DNA of 64,000 nucleotides, from positions 620,001 to 684,000 of the forward strand of contig NZ_JAHSTU010000001.1 of assembly GCF_019145495.1 (NCBI RefSeq), written 5' to 3'. The position numbers and the translations under genes were made by a program. The notes below the pieces were generated by a model that saw only the letters and a program-made list of their open reading frames with translations, was not told the origin of the DNA and ran no database searches. Below, one piece after another: positions 46,079 through 55,896 of this stretch; the first letter of the stretch is position 1; each line of letters starts with the position of its first letter. The stretch is from Pseudomonas azerbaijanoccidentalis (GTDB taxonomy: Bacteria; Pseudomonadota; Gammaproteobacteria; Pseudomonadales; Pseudomonadaceae).

Positions 46079-46984
46079 ATGACCCGTACCGCCAGAGTCA
46101 CCGACCCTTCCTACGAACTGATGGACGACCACAACGGGTTGTCCATCATCTATCGTCAGCACGGCTTCCCCTGCCCTCTGGTGCGCTGGCATTTCCACAA
46201 GGAATACGAACTGCACCTGATCGTCGCCAGTTCCGGCAAGGTGTTCATCGGCGACTACATCGGCAACTTTTATCCCGAAAGCCTGTTCCTGACCGGCCCT
46301 AACCTGCCCCACAACTGGATCAGCCAGGTGGCCGAAGACGAAGTCGTGCCCAAGCGCGACATGTTGGTCAACTTCACTGACGAGTTGTTCGACAGCGGCT
46401 ATCAGGTGTTCGCCGAACTCAAGACCCTGGCGCCGTTGCTGGAGCGCGCGCAGTACGGCATTGAGTTTCGCGGCAAGCCCACCATCCGCAAGGCGATGGA
46501 CCTGATGCAACGCATTGCCGATAGCACCGGCGTGACACGGCTCGGGCATTTTTTCATTCTGCTGGAGCTACTGGCCGCGTCTGACGACTATCAGTTGCTG
46601 TCCGGCGCCACCACCCCGCAACTGGCGGACGAGCACAACATCGACCGCACCAACCGCGCCGTGGATTACATTTTTGCCCACTACGCCCGGGACTTGACGC
46701 TGGAGGAAGTCGCCGAGCATCTGGGCATGAAGCCGACCTATTTCAGCCGGGTATTCAAGCAGGCGACCGGGCGCAATTTCATTGAGTTCGTCAATCGCCT
46801 GCGCATCAGCAAATCCTGCGAATTATTGGCCGATGGCGACAAACCGGTGACCGATGTGTGCTTCGAGTCGGGCTTCAACAACATTTCCAATTTCAACCGG
46901 CGCTTTCAGCAACTCAAGGGCATGACGCCTTCGCACTACCGGCGGTTGGTGGTGCAGCGGCTGACAGAGCAAAACCTCGGCTAA
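46079..46984 (+). CDS. mtlR: AraC-family activator of mannitol/arabitol use
   Basis: 301 residues. An N-terminal cupin-type sensor (WHFHKEYELHLIVASSGKVFIGDY, residues 37-60) is followed by a C-terminal double helix-turn-helix (LTLEEVAEHLGMKPTYFSRVFKQATG and VTDVCFESGFNNISNFNRRFQQLKG). It sits directly upstream of and codirectional with mtlEFGKDYZ, as MtlR does in P. fluorescens, where it activates the mtlE promoter with mannitol, sorbitol or arabitol. Direct AGTGC repeats next to the mtlE promoter are candidate binding sites. Start support is moderate (AAAG about 12 bases upstream). Confidence 0.92.
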   Translation: MTRTARVTDPSYELMDDHNGLSIIYRQHGFPCPLVRWHFHKEYELHLIVASSGKVFIGDYIGNFYPESLFLTGPNLPHNWISQVAEDEVVPKRDMLVNFTDELFDSGYQVFAELKTLAPLLERAQYGIEFRGKPTIRKAMDLMQRIADSTGVTRLGHFFILLELLAASDDYQLLSGATTPQLADEHNIDRTNRAVDYIFAHYARDLTLEEVAEHLGMKPTYFSRVFKQATGRNFIEFVNRLRISKSCELLADGDKPVTDVCFESGFNNISNFNRRFQQLKGMTPSHYRRLVVQRLTEQNLG

Positions 46985-46985
46985 G

Positions 46986-47034
46986 GATCAAAGGATCGCA
47001 GCTTTCGGCAGCGCCTACAGGCTGTGATCTTTTT
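46986..47034. repeat. Partial copy of the GCTGCGATC repeat family
   Basis: The sequence holds GGATCAAAGGATCGCAGCTTTCGGCAGCGCCTACAGGCTGTGATC, with one full arm and a shortened second arm. It begins just after the mtlR stop codon and may serve as its terminator hairpin. Confidence 0.65.
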
Positions 47035-47118
47035 GCTTTCAAATGCATGAAACCTGTACGTATTCGATATCACTCCCTCGCTGAAAACCCCTTCCCTGCG
47101 TCCACCCCCACAAACTCT

Positions 47119-47184
47119 AGTGCAAAAAAGTATCGATTAAAGTGCGATGGATGATTTGTCTCACTCGCCATTGAAGGCTGTAAT
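47119..47184 (+). promoter_or_regulatory. Candidate mtlE promoter with MtlR direct repeats
   Basis: Two AGTGC boxes start at 47119 and 47141, 22 bases apart, the two-turn spacing used by AraC-type activators. The downstream box abuts a plausible -35 TTGTCT (47156-47161), which is separated by 17 bases from a -10 TGTAAT (47179-47184). The ATG of mtlE follows at 47270 with AAGGAG ahead of it. This is pattern evidence only. Confidence 0.55.
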
Positions 47185-47269
47185 CAGCACAGATTCTTCC
47201 TGCCTTCGGAAGACACAAAAACAATAACTGTCCTTCTGTGACCCGCCGGGCGCAGAAAAGGAGTGCACG

Positions 47270-48580
47270 ATGCAACCTTCTGTAAAAGCTCTGCTTGCCC
47301 TCACCTGCATGACCCTCAGCAGCGTCAGCCTCGGCGCGCAGACCCTGACCATCGCCACCGTCAACAACAGCGACATGATCCGTATGCAAAAGCTCTCGAA
47401 AACCTTCGAGGCCGAGCACCCGGACATCAAGCTCAATTGGGTAGTGCTTGAAGAGAACGTTCTACGCCAGCGCCTGACCACTGACATCGCCACCCAGGGC
47501 GGGCAGTTCGACGTGCTGACCATCGGCATGTACGAAGCGGCATTATGGGGCGCCAAAGGCTGGCTGGAGCCAATGAAGGATTTGCCCGCCACTTACGACC
47601 TGGACGATGTCTTCCCGTCGGTACGCGAAGGCTTGTCGGTCAAGGGCTCGCTGTATGCCTTGCCGTTTTACGCTGAAAGCTCGATCACCTATTACCGCAC
47701 CGACCTGTTCAAGGACGCCGGCCTGACCATGCCCGAGCGCCCGACCTGGACGCAGATCAGCGAGTTCGCCGAAAAGCTCACCAACAAGGACAAGGAACAG
47801 TACGGTATCTGCCTGCGTGGCAAGGCCGGTTGGGGCGAAAACATGGCGTTGATCACCACCGTGGCCAATGCCTATGGCGCACGCTGGTTCGATGAAAAGT
47901 GGCAGCCGGAATTCAACGGCCCCGAGTGGAAAAATGCGCTGAATTTCTACGTGGACACCATGAAGAAATCCGGCCCGCCGGGCGCATCGAGCAACGGTTT
48001 CAACGAAAACCTGGCGCTGTTCAACAGCGGGAAATGTGCGATCTGGGTGGATGCCAGCGTCGCCGGTTCGTTCGTCACCGACAAAACCCAGAGCAAGGTC
48101 AGCGACCACGTCGGTTTTACCTACGCGCCCCATGAGGTCACCGATAAAGGTTCGGCCTGGTTGTACTCCTGGGCACTGGCGATCCCGACCAGTTCCAAGG
48201 CCAAAGACGCGGCAAAAACCTTCAGTGCCTGGGCAACCTCCAAAGAATACGGCGCACTGGTTGCCGAAAAAGACGGCATCGCCAACGTGCCGCCAGGCAC
48301 CCGCGCATCGACCTACAGCGAGGCGTACATGAAAGCGGCGCCGTTCGCCAAGGTCACGCTGGAATCGCTGAAAGCCGCGGACCCGAGCAAACCAAGCGCC
48401 AAACCGGTGCCATACATCGGCATCCAACTGGTGACCATCCCGGAATTCCAGGGCATTGGTACCCAGGTTGGCAAATCCTTCTCGGCGGCGCTGATCGGCC
48501 AGACCACGGTCGACCAGGCTTTGGCCGCCGCTCAGCAAAGCACGGAGCGAGAGATGAAGCGCGCCGGTTATCCCAAGTAA
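47270..48580 (+). CDS. mtlE: Polyol ABC transporter, periplasmic binding protein
   Basis: 436 residues. The signal peptide MQPSVKALLALTCMTLSSVSLGA is cleaved near residue 23. The mature protein has the two-lobed family 1 (sugar) binding-protein fold, with LTIATVNNSDMIRMQKLSKTFEAEHPDIKL at its start and NSGKCAIWVDASVAGSF in the middle. It captures mannitol, sorbitol or arabitol in the periplasm for MtlFGK. It is the first gene of the operon, preceded by AAGGAG and the candidate MtlR-controlled promoter. A REP pair follows between it and mtlF and probably lowers expression of the downstream genes relative to this abundant protein. Confidence 0.94.
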   Translation: MQPSVKALLALTCMTLSSVSLGAQTLTIATVNNSDMIRMQKLSKTFEAEHPDIKLNWVVLEENVLRQRLTTDIATQGGQFDVLTIGMYEAALWGAKGWLEPMKDLPATYDLDDVFPSVREGLSVKGSLYALPFYAESSITYYRTDLFKDAGLTMPERPTWTQISEFAEKLTNKDKEQYGICLRGKAGWGENMALITTVANAYGARWFDEKWQPEFNGPEWKNALNFYVDTMKKSGPPGASSNGFNENLALFNSGKCAIWVDASVAGSFVTDKTQSKVSDHVGFTYAPHEVTDKGSAWLYSWALAIPTSSKAKDAAKTFSAWATSKEYGALVAEKDGIANVPPGTRASTYSEAYMKAAPFAKVTLESLKAADPSKPSAKPVPYIGIQLVTIPEFQGIGTQVGKSFSAALIGQTTVDQALAAAQQSTEREMKRAGYPK

Positions 48581-48589
48581 CCGCCACTT

Positions 48590-48690
48590 AACCTGTGGGA
48601 GCTGGCTTGCCAGCGATGAGACCGACACATTCAACATTGATGTCGACTGTTCAATCGCCGTCGCAGGCAAGCCCACTCCCACAGGGTTCG
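48590..48690. repeat. Inverted REP-like pair between mtlE and mtlF
   Basis: CTGTGGGAGCTGGCTTGCCAGCGATGAG and the opposite-facing CGTCGCAGGCAAGCCCACTCCCACAGG flank about 45 bases. REP hairpins at this position often stabilise the upstream binding-protein message. Confidence 0.82.
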
Positions 48691-48754
48691 CGTCGATGGC
48701 AGGAATGTTGTTCTTTCCTGAACATGTATTTGCACCCATACGGTTGTGATCACC

Positions 48755-49681
48755 ATGAATACTTCAACTGCCAAAGCTCACCTGGACATCGCCCAACCCC
48801 AGCGCAAAAACCGAACGGCCAATCCCGGCTGGTTTCTGGTCAGCCCTTCGGTGCTGTTACTGTTGCTGTGGATGATCGTCCCGCTGGGCATGACCGTCTA
48901 CTTCTCGACCATTCGCTACAACCTGCTCAACCCGGGCGAGAACGAGTTCATTGGCCTGGAAAACTTCACTTACTTCCTCACCGATTCGGGCTTCCTGCCC
49001 GGCGCCACCAACACGTTGCTGCTGGTGGGCAGCGTGCTGCTGATCAGCGTGGTGTTCGGCGTGCTGATCAGTGCGTTGCTGGAGGCCAGTGAGTTTCTGG
49101 GTCGCGGCATCGTGCGGGTGATGCTGATCTCGCCGTTCTTCATCATGCCCACCGTCGGCGCGCTGATCTGGAAAAACCTGATTTTCCATCCGGTGTCGGG
49201 GATCCTCGCCTACGTCTGGAAACTGTTCGGCGCGCAACCGGTGGACTGGCTGGCGCACTACCCGCTGCTGTCGATCATCATCATTGTCTCGTGGCAATGG
49301 CTACCCTTCGCGATCCTGATCCTGATGACCGCCATGCAGTCCCTCGACCAGGAACAGAAAGAAGCCGCGCGCCTGGATGGTGCCGGGCCGATCGCGATTT
49401 TCTGGCACCTGACCCTGCCGCACCTGGCGCGGCCGATTGCGGTGGTGGTGATGATCGAAACCATCTTCCTGCTCTCGGTATTCGCCGAAATCTTCACCAC
49501 CACCAACGGTGGCCCCGGCTATGCCTCGACCAACCTCGCCTACTTGATCTACAACCAGGCGCTGGTCCAGTTCGACGTCGGCATGGCGTCCGCTGGCGGG
49601 TTGATTGCGGTGGTGATCGCCAACATCGCGGCCATCGTGCTGGTGCGGATGATCGGCAAAAACCTGACAGACAAAGCCTGA
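48755..49681 (+). CDS. mtlF: Polyol ABC transporter permease MtlF
   Basis: 308 residues from the ATG at 48755; the frame opens 9 bases earlier with GTG. Six transmembrane helices are visible, beginning WFLVSPSVLLLLLWMIVPLGMTVYF. The EAA loop that contacts the ATPase is [22 protein letters not shown] near residue 205. It pairs with MtlG in the inner membrane. The ribosome site is weak, consistent with lower synthesis than the binding protein. It ends 8 bases before mtlG. Confidence 0.93.
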   Translation: MNTSTAKAHLDIAQPQRKNRTANPGWFLVSPSVLLLLLWMIVPLGMTVYFSTIRYNLLNPGENEFIGLENFTYFLTDSGFLPGATNTLLLVGSVLLISVVFGVLISALLEASEFLGRGIVRVMLISPFFIMPTVGALIWKNLIFHPVSGILAYVWKLFGAQPVDWLAHYPLLSIIIIVSWQWLPFAILILMTAMQSLDQEQKEAARLDGAGPIAIFWHLTLPHLARPIAVVVMIETIFLLSVFAEIFTTTNGGPGYASTNLAYLIYNQALVQFDVGMASAGGLIAVVIANIAAIVLVRMIGKNLTDKA

Positions 49682-49689
49682 GGCCTGCC

Positions 49690-50520
49690 ATGACTCTTCA
49701 ACAATCTCGCCGCCTGCAAAGCCTGCTGCTCGGCACCCTGGCCTGGGCCATCGCGATCCTGATTTTCTTCCCGATTTTCTGGATGGTGCTGACCAGCTTC
49801 AAAACCGAAATCGACGCGTTCGCCACGCCGCCGCAGTTCATCTTCACGCCGACGCTGGAGAACTACCTGCACATCAACGAGCGCAGCGATTACTTCAGTT
49901 TCGCCTGGAACTCAGTGGTGATTTCCTTCGCGGCCACGGCCCTGTGCCTGTTGATTGCGGTGCCGGCCGCTTACTCCATGGCGTTCTACGAAACCCAGCG
50001 CACCAAAGGCACCCTGCTGTGGATGCTCTCCACCAAGATGCTGCCACCGGTGGGCGTGCTGATGCCGATCTACCTGTTGGCCAAGAGTTTCGGCCTGCTC
50101 GACACGCGCATTGCGCTGATCGTGATCTACACCCTGATCAACCTGCCAATCGTGGTCTGGATGATTTACACCTACTTCAAGGACATCCCCAAGGACATCC
50201 TCGAAGCCGCCCGCCTCGATGGCGCAACCCTGTGGCAGGAAATGGTCCGGGTGCTGCTGCCGATCGCCAAGGGTGGCCTGGCCTCCACGGTTTTGCTGTC
50301 GCTGATTCTTTGCTGGAACGAGGCGTTCTGGTCGCTGAACCTGACCTCCTCGAAAGCCGCACCGCTGACTGCATTGATCGCGTCCTACTCAAGTCCCGAA
50401 GGGTTGTTCTGGGCCAAGTTGTCGGCGGTCTCGACCCTGGCGTGCGCGCCGATCCTGATTTTCGGCTGGATCAGCCAGAAACAACTGGTACGCGGCCTGT
50501 CGTTTGGCGCCGTGAAATGA
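49690..50520 (+). CDS. mtlG: Polyol ABC transporter permease MtlG
   Basis: 276 residues from the ATG at 49690; the long upstream extension of the frame overlaps mtlF and is not coding. Six transmembrane helices start with [25 protein letters not shown]. The EAA loop reads [21 protein letters not shown] near residue 175. This is the second permease subunit, of the MalG type. A repeat of the GCTGCGATC family separates it from mtlK. Confidence 0.93.
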   Translation: MTLQQSRRLQSLLLGTLAWAIAILIFFPIFWMVLTSFKTEIDAFATPPQFIFTPTLENYLHINERSDYFSFAWNSVVISFAATALCLLIAVPAAYSMAFYETQRTKGTLLWMLSTKMLPPVGVLMPIYLLAKSFGLLDTRIALIVIYTLINLPIVVWMIYTYFKDIPKDILEAARLDGATLWQEMVRVLLPIAKGGLASTVLLSLILCWNEAFWSLNLTSSKAAPLTALIASYSSPEGLFWAKLSAVSTLACAPILIFGWISQKQLVRGLSFGAVK

Positions 50521-50523
50521 CCT

Positions 50524-50594
50524 TAAAGCAAAAGATCGCAGCCTGCGGCAGCCACGTGCAGGTGCTGCCGAAGGCTGCGATCTTTTGATCTTAA
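50524..50594. repeat. Inverted repeat of the GCTGCGATC family between mtlG and mtlK
   Basis: AAAAGATCGCAGCCTGCGGCAGC and its complement GCTGCCGAAGGCTGCGATCTTTTGATC form a long hairpin with a short GC-rich loop, inside the operon. It could act as partial terminator or message stabiliser. Confidence 0.85.
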
Positions 50595-50620
50595 AAAACA
50601 ACAAGCGGAGGCCCATCATC

Positions 50621-51724
50621 ATGGCCAACCTGAAAATCAAGAATCTGCAAAAAGGCTTCGAAGGTTTCTCCATCATCAAGGGCATTGACCTTGAAGTGAA
50701 CGACAAGGAATTCGTGGTCTTCGTCGGCCCGTCGGGCTGTGGCAAATCCACGCTGCTGCGTCTGATCGCAGGGCTGGAGGAAGTCAGCGGCGGCACCATC
50801 GAACTCGATGGCCGCGACATCACTGAAGTCAGCCCGGCCAAGCGCGACCTGGCGATGGTGTTCCAGACCTACGCCCTGTACCCGCACATGAGCGTGCGCA
50901 AGAACATGTCGTTCGCCCTTGATCTGGCCGGTGTGCCCAAGGCCGAAGTGGACAAGAAAGTCGGCGAAGCGGCGCGCATCCTTGAGCTGGGGCCAATGCT
51001 GGAACGCAAACCCAAGCAACTGTCCGGTGGCCAACGCCAGCGCGTAGCGATTGGCCGGGCCATCGTGCGTAATCCGAAAATCTTCCTGTTCGACGAACCG
51101 CTGTCCAACCTCGACGCCGCCCTGCGGGTGCAGATGCGCCTGGAACTGCTGCGCCTGCACAAAGACCTGCAAGCGACAATGATCTACGTGACGCACGATC
51201 AGGTCGAAGCCATGACCATGGCCGACAAAGTCGTCGTGCTCAATGGTGGCAAGATCGAACAAGTCGGCTCGCCGCTGGACCTCTATCACCAGCCGGCCAA
51301 CCTGTTCGTCGCCGGGTTCCTTGGCACACCGAAAATGGGTTTCCTCAAAGGCCAGGTCACCCGCGTCGACGGCCAGGGTTGCGACGTGCAACTCGACGCC
51401 GGCACCCGCATCAGTCTGCCGCTGAGTGGCGCCAACCTGAGCGTGGGCGGCGCGGTGACGCTGGGCATTCGCCCGGAACACCTGGAGCTGGCCAAACCCG
51501 GCGACTGCGCGCTGCAAGTCACTGCCGATGTCAGCGAACGCCTGGGCAGCGACACGTTCTGCCATGTGCGCACCGCCTCGGGCGAAGCCCTGACCATGCG
51601 CGTGCGTGGCGATCTGGCAAGCCGTTATGGCGAAACCCTGAGCCTGCACCTGGACGCCGAACACTGCCATTTATTCGATGCCGACGGCGTGGCGCTGACC
51701 CGTCCATTGCGCGTTGCCGCCTGA
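50621..51724 (+). CDS. mtlK: Polyol ABC transporter ATPase MtlK
   Basis: 367 residues from the ATG at 50621, preceded by GGAGG. The ABC domain has Walker [10 protein letters not shown] (about residue 37), signature [14 protein letters not shown], Walker [14 protein letters not shown] and switch His in THDQVEAM. The C-terminal 120 residues form the TOBE/MOI regulatory domain typical of the MalK/UgpC subgroup. It powers MtlEFG uptake. It ends 16 bases before mtlD. Confidence 0.95.
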   Translation: MANLKIKNLQKGFEGFSIIKGIDLEVNDKEFVVFVGPSGCGKSTLLRLIAGLEEVSGGTIELDGRDITEVSPAKRDLAMVFQTYALYPHMSVRKNMSFALDLAGVPKAEVDKKVGEAARILELGPMLERKPKQLSGGQRQRVAIGRAIVRNPKIFLFDEPLSNLDAALRVQMRLELLRLHKDLQATMIYVTHDQVEAMTMADKVVVLNGGKIEQVGSPLDLYHQPANLFVAGFLGTPKMGFLKGQVTRVDGQGCDVQLDAGTRISLPLSGANLSVGGAVTLGIRPEHLELAKPGDCALQVTADVSERLGSDTFCHVRTASGEALTMRVRGDLASRYGETLSLHLDAEHCHLFDADGVALTRPLRVAA

Positions 51725-51740
51725 TTTCAGAGAGCTTGTG

Positions 51741-53213
51741 ATGAAACTCAATATACAAAACCTCAACCGCCTCGCCCCCGAGGTGGTGCTGCCCGCCTAC
51801 GCCCTGAGCGACACCCGCCAAGGCATCGCTCACATTGGCGTGGGCGGTTTCCATCGCGCGCATCAGGCCTATTACACCGACGCGTTGATGAACACTGGCG
51901 AAGGTCTGGATTGGGCGATTTGCGGCGTCGGCCTGCGCGCTGAAGACCGTCGCGCCCGCGATGACCTCAAAGAACAGGATTACCTGTTCACGCTGTTTGA
52001 GTTGGGTGACACCGACGACACGGAAGTCCGGGTCATTGGCGCCATTCGCGACATGCTGCTGGCGGAGGACGGCGCCCAGCCGCTGATAAACAAACTCGCC
52101 GATCCACAGATCCGCATCGTCTCGCTGACCATCACCGAAGGCGGCTATTGCATCGACGACAGCAACGGCGAGTTCATGGCGCACCTGCCGCAGATTCAGC
52201 ACGACCTGGCCAACCCGGACTCACCGAACACTGTTTTCGGTTTTCTCTGCGCGGCACTGGCCAAGCGCCGGGCTGCCGGTACGCCAGCGTTCACCTTGAT
52301 GTCTTGCGATAACCTGCCGCACAACGGCGCGGTCACCCGCAAAGCGTTGCTGGCTTTTGCGTCATTGCTCGATGGGGGATTGCGCGACTGGATCGACGCC
52401 AACGTCAGCTTCCCCAACGCCATGGTCGACCGCATCACGCCGATGACCAGCACTGCGCATCGCCTGCAACTGGCGGACAAACATGGCGTCGACGACGCGT
52501 GGCCGGTGGTCTGCGAGCCGTTTGTGCAGTGGGTACTTGAAGACAAGTTCGTCAACGGTCGCCCGGTCTGGGAAAAGGTCGGCGTGCAGTTCACCGACGA
52601 CGTCACGCCGTATGAAGAGATGAAGATAAAGCTGCTCAACGGCAGTCACCTGGCCCTGACGTATCTCGGCTTTTTGAAGGGTTATCGCTTCGTCCACGAG
52701 ACCATGAACGACCCGTTGTTCGTGCGCTACATGCGCGCCTACATGGACCTCGACGTGACCCCGCAACTGGCGCCGGTGCCGGGCATTGACCTGACTGACT
52801 ACAAGAACACGCTGGTGGCGCGTTTCTCCAACCAGGCGATTGCCGATCAACTGGAGCGTGTGTGTTCGGACGGTTCGTCGAAGTTTCCCAAATTCACCAT
52901 TCCGACCATCAACCGACTGATCGCCGATGGCCAGGAAACCAAACGCGCGGCCCTGGTGGTCGCCGCGTGGGCCTTGTACTTGAAGGGCGTGGACGAGAAT
53001 GGCGACACCTATTCGATTCCCGACCCACGGGCTGCGTTCTGCCAGGCGCTGGTGGCCGATGATGTATTGATCACCCAGCGCTTGCTGGAGGTTGAGGAGA
53101 TTTTTGGTACGGCGATTCCGCGCTCGGCGGAGTTTGTCGCGGCGTTTGAGTGGTGCTGCAACAGTTTGCGGGAGGTGGGTGTGACGCGGACATTGGAGCG
53201 GGTGCTGGCGTAA
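51741..53213 (+). CDS. mtlD: Mannitol 2-dehydrogenase (long-chain polyol dehydrogenase)
   Basis: 490 residues from the ATG at 51741. It oxidises mannitol to fructose (also sorbitol and arabitol) with NAD+. The N-terminal NAD domain has GVGGFHRAHQAYYTD near residue 35. The catalytic signature of the polyol-specific long-chain family, KIKLLNGSHLALTYLGFL, lies near residue 295 and includes the catalytic Lys and the Asn-Gly-Ser-His tetrad region. Length equals the crystallised P. fluorescens enzyme. AGAG precedes the start. Confidence 0.95.
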   Translation: MKLNIQNLNRLAPEVVLPAYALSDTRQGIAHIGVGGFHRAHQAYYTDALMNTGEGLDWAICGVGLRAEDRRARDDLKEQDYLFTLFELGDTDDTEVRVIGAIRDMLLAEDGAQPLINKLADPQIRIVSLTITEGGYCIDDSNGEFMAHLPQIQHDLANPDSPNTVFGFLCAALAKRRAAGTPAFTLMSCDNLPHNGAVTRKALLAFASLLDGGLRDWIDANVSFPNAMVDRITPMTSTAHRLQLADKHGVDDAWPVVCEPFVQWVLEDKFVNGRPVWEKVGVQFTDDVTPYEEMKIKLLNGSHLALTYLGFLKGYRFVHETMNDPLFVRYMRAYMDLDVTPQLAPVPGIDLTDYKNTLVARFSNQAIADQLERVCSDGSSKFPKFTIPTINRLIADGQETKRAALVVAAWALYLKGVDENGDTYSIPDPRAAFCQALVADDVLITQRLLEVEEIFGTAIPRSAEFVAAFEWCCNSLREVGVTRTLERVLA

Positions 53214-53227
53214 GCCATGCGGTGAAT

Positions 53228-53330
53228 CTGCTGCCGTCATCGCGGGCAAGCCCGCTCCCACAAGAATTGCGGTGAACACTGGATTTGTGAACAACGCTGA
53301 ACCTGTGGGAGCGGGCTTGCCCGCGATGGG
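53228..53330. repeat. Inverted REP pair (REPIN) between mtlD and mtlY
   Basis: GTCATCGCGGGCAAGCCCGCTCCCAC and the opposite-facing GTGGGAGCGGGCTTGCCCGCGATGGG flank about 55 bases. The core is the same as the pair at 2741-2815. The mtlY frame appears to extend through it from 53272, but that extension is not coding. Confidence 0.88.
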
Positions 53331-53367
53331 TTTCACACTGATCGACCTGATACACCAAGGATCCAGC

Positions 53368-54864
53368 ATGGCAAACCAACAATTATTCCTCGGCATCGAC
53401 TGCGGCACCCAGGGCACCAAAGCCATCATTCTCGACGCGCTCAGCGGTGAAGTGCTGGGCCTGGGTGCGGCCCCCCACACGATGATCAGCGGTGCCAATG
53501 GCCGCCGCGAGCAGGACGCCAGTCAATGGCTGGAGGCTTTTGCCATCGCCACACGCCGTGCCTTGCTGGCGGCCGACGTCGATGGCCAAGCCATTGTCGG
53601 CATCGGTGTTTCCGGCCAGCAACACGGCCTGGTCTTGCTCGATGATCAGGGCCAGGTCCTGCGCCCGGCTAAACTCTGGTGCGACACCGAAACCAGTGCC
53701 GAGAACGATCGCCTGCTCAAGCACCTGGGAGGCGAAAAGGGTTCGCTGGAGCGTCTCGGCGTGGTCATCGCACCGGGCTACACCGTCTCCAAACTGCTGT
53801 GGACCAAGGAACAGCACCCAACGGTTTTCGCCCGTATCGCCCGAATCCTGCTGCCCCATGACTACCTGAACTTCTGGCTCACCGGCCGCAGTTGCAGCGA
53901 GTACGGCGATGCTTCGGGCACCGGTTATTTCAACGTGCGCACTCGCCAGTGGGACTTGCAGTTGTTGCGCGACATCGATCCGAGCGGCCGCCTGCAAGCC
54001 GCGCTGCCTGAACTGATTGACGCACACGCAGCAGCGGGAACGATCCTGCCGGGTATCGCCGAGCAGTTGGGTATCAATCCCAAGGCGCTGGTTTCCAGCG
54101 GTGGCGGTGACAACATGATGGGCGCCATCGGCACCGGCAACATTCAGCCGGGCGCCATCACCATGAGCCTCGGCTCATCCGGCACGGTGTACGCCTATGC
54201 CGATCAACCCACCGTCAGCCCGGACGCCTCAGTGGCCACGTTCTGCTCCTCCAGCGGCGGCTGGTTGCCTTTGATCTGCACCATGAACCTGACCAATGCC
54301 ACCGGCGTTATCCGCGAATTGTTCGACCTGGATATCGAATGCTTCAACGCCCTCGTGGCCCAGGCTTCCATCGGTGCCGAGGGTGTTTGTGTATTGCCGT
54401 TTCTCAACGGTGAACGGGTCCCCGCCCTGCCCCATGCCACCGGCAGCGTACTGGGCCTGACCATGACTAACCTGACCCGGGCCAATTTGTGTCGCGCCGT
54501 GGTCGAAGGCACCACCTTCGGTTTGCGCTACGGACTGGACCTGTTGCGCCAAAATGGCTTACAAAGCCGCAGCATCTGCTTGATCGGCGGCGGTTCGAAA
54601 AGTCCACAGTGGCGGCAAATCGTCGCCGACATCATGAACACCCCCGTGATCTGCACCGAACAAAGCGAAGCCGCGGCCCTCGGGGCGGCGATTCAGGCGG
54701 CGTGGTGCAAGTCCTGGGCAAACGGGCACGAGGACAGCCTGGCAGACCTGTGCGAGCGCTGCGTGCAGCTCGACCTGGCCAGTGAAACCTTGCCGATTGC
54801 AGAAAACGTAGTCGCCTCGCAGCAGGCCTACGAACGCTATCAACAGCATGTCGCAAACCTTTAA
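53368..54864 (+). CDS. mtlY: Xylulokinase (FGGY family)
   Basis: 498 residues from the ATG at 53368 with AAGGA upstream. It phosphorylates xylulose formed from arabitol by MtlD. The N-terminal phosphate loop GIDCGTQGTKAIILD and the FGGY-family SGQQHGLVLLD and GGGDNMMGAIGTG segments are present, followed by the C-terminal lobe with IGGGSKSPQWRQIVADI and the ATP-binding AALGAAIQAAW. Length and motifs fit bacterial XylB. It ends 13 bases before mtlZ. Confidence 0.93.
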   Translation: MANQQLFLGIDCGTQGTKAIILDALSGEVLGLGAAPHTMISGANGRREQDASQWLEAFAIATRRALLAADVDGQAIVGIGVSGQQHGLVLLDDQGQVLRPAKLWCDTETSAENDRLLKHLGGEKGSLERLGVVIAPGYTVSKLLWTKEQHPTVFARIARILLPHDYLNFWLTGRSCSEYGDASGTGYFNVRTRQWDLQLLRDIDPSGRLQAALPELIDAHAAAGTILPGIAEQLGINPKALVSSGGGDNMMGAIGTGNIQPGAITMSLGSSGTVYAYADQPTVSPDASVATFCSSSGGWLPLICTMNLTNATGVIRELFDLDIECFNALVAQASIGAEGVCVLPFLNGERVPALPHATGSVLGLTMTNLTRANLCRAVVEGTTFGLRYGLDLLRQNGLQSRSICLIGGGSKSPQWRQIVADIMNTPVICTEQSEAAALGAAIQAAWCKSWANGHEDSLADLCERCVQLDLASETLPIAENVVASQQAYERYQQHVANL

Positions 54865-54877
54865 AGAGCGAACAATT

Positions 54878-55822
54878 ATGTATCTGGTGTGTGGCGAAGC
54901 GCTGTTCGATTTCTTCAGTGAAAACGATGCCAGCGGCGTGGCTTCAAAAGTGAATTTCAAAGCGATTGCAGGCGGCTCGCCGTTTAACGTCGCAGTAGGT
55001 TTGCGTCGTTTGGGCGTCGATGCGGCATTGTTTGCCGGGTTATCGACCGACTACCTCGGCCGGCGCTTGCTGCAAGTTTTGCAGGACGAAGGCGTGCGCA
55101 CGGACTATCTGCTGGATTTTGCCGCCCCGACCACGCTGGCGATGGTCGCTGTCGGTGCCAATGGCTCGCCGCAGTACAGTTTCCGAGGCGAAGGCTGCGC
55201 CGACCGGCAGTTGCAACCGAAGCATTTGCCGGAACTGGGGCGTGAGGTGCGCGGCCTGCACATCGGCTCGTTTTCACTGGTGGTGCAACCGATTGCCGAC
55301 ACCTTGCTGGCGCTGGTGCGCCGGGAAAGCGGCAAACGCCTGATCAGCCTCGATCCGAACGTGCGGCTCAACCCTGAGCCGAACATCGAATTGTGGCGTT
55401 CGCGAATTGCCACGCTGGTCGAGCATGCCGACCTGATCAAGGTCAGCGATGAGGATTTGGGCCTGCTGTATCCCGAGCAGGATCCCGCGCAAGTCATCGC
55501 TGGCTGGTTGCAGCATCGTTGTCAGTTGGTGTTCCTGACGCGCGGTGGCGAAGGTGCAACAGTGTTCAGTCGCGCTCATGGGTCGTGGTCGGTACCCGCC
55601 TGCACGGTAAAAATCGCCGATACCGTGGGGGCTGGCGATACCTTTCAGGCGGCGTTGATTGCCTGGCTGACAGAGCAACAGCTGGACTCGGTTGAAGGAT
55701 TGCGCGAGTTGAGCCGTGAGCAGATCGAGGCCATGGTGCGGTTTGCGGTTAAGGCGGCGGCGCTGACGTGTAGCAAGACCGGGCCGGATTTGCCTTATCG
55801 GCAGCAGTTGGATCTTCACTGA
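54878..55822 (+). CDS. mtlZ: Fructokinase (PfkB/ribokinase family)
   Basis: 314 residues from the ATG at 54878; upstream codons overlap mtlY. It phosphorylates fructose formed from mannitol. PfkB signature 1 lies near residue 30 (IAGGSPFNVAVGLRRLG), and the catalytic signature 2 DTVGAGDTFQAALI, with the base Asp in GAGD, near residue 250. It is the last gene of the operon. AAAGAG precedes the start. A REP pair follows. Confidence 0.94.
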   Translation: MYLVCGEALFDFFSENDASGVASKVNFKAIAGGSPFNVAVGLRRLGVDAALFAGLSTDYLGRRLLQVLQDEGVRTDYLLDFAAPTTLAMVAVGANGSPQYSFRGEGCADRQLQPKHLPELGREVRGLHIGSFSLVVQPIADTLLALVRRESGKRLISLDPNVRLNPEPNIELWRSRIATLVEHADLIKVSDEDLGLLYPEQDPAQVIAGWLQHRCQLVFLTRGGEGATVFSRAHGSWSVPACTVKIADTVGAGDTFQAALIAWLTEQQLDSVEGLRELSREQIEAMVRFAVKAAALTCSKTGPDLPYRQQLDLH

Positions 55823-55829
55823 GGCCAAA

Positions 55830-55896
55830 GGCGTCATCGCGAGCAGGCTCGTTCCTACAAGGGTTCGGTGGGAGCGAGCCTGGCCGCGATGGAATT
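55830..55896. repeat. Inverted REP-like pair after mtlZ
   Basis: CGTCATCGCGAGCAGGCTCGTTCCTAC and the opposing GTGGGAGCGAGCCTGGCCGCGATGG lie close together just after the operon, where they could act as the 3' end of the message. The rest of the 247-base gap before the next gene shows nothing clear. Confidence 0.8.

Noticed and set aside
53272..53367. A 32-codon extension of xylulokinase
   Set aside because: It runs through a REP pair, and the ATG at 53368 has a good AAGGA ribosome site ahead of it.
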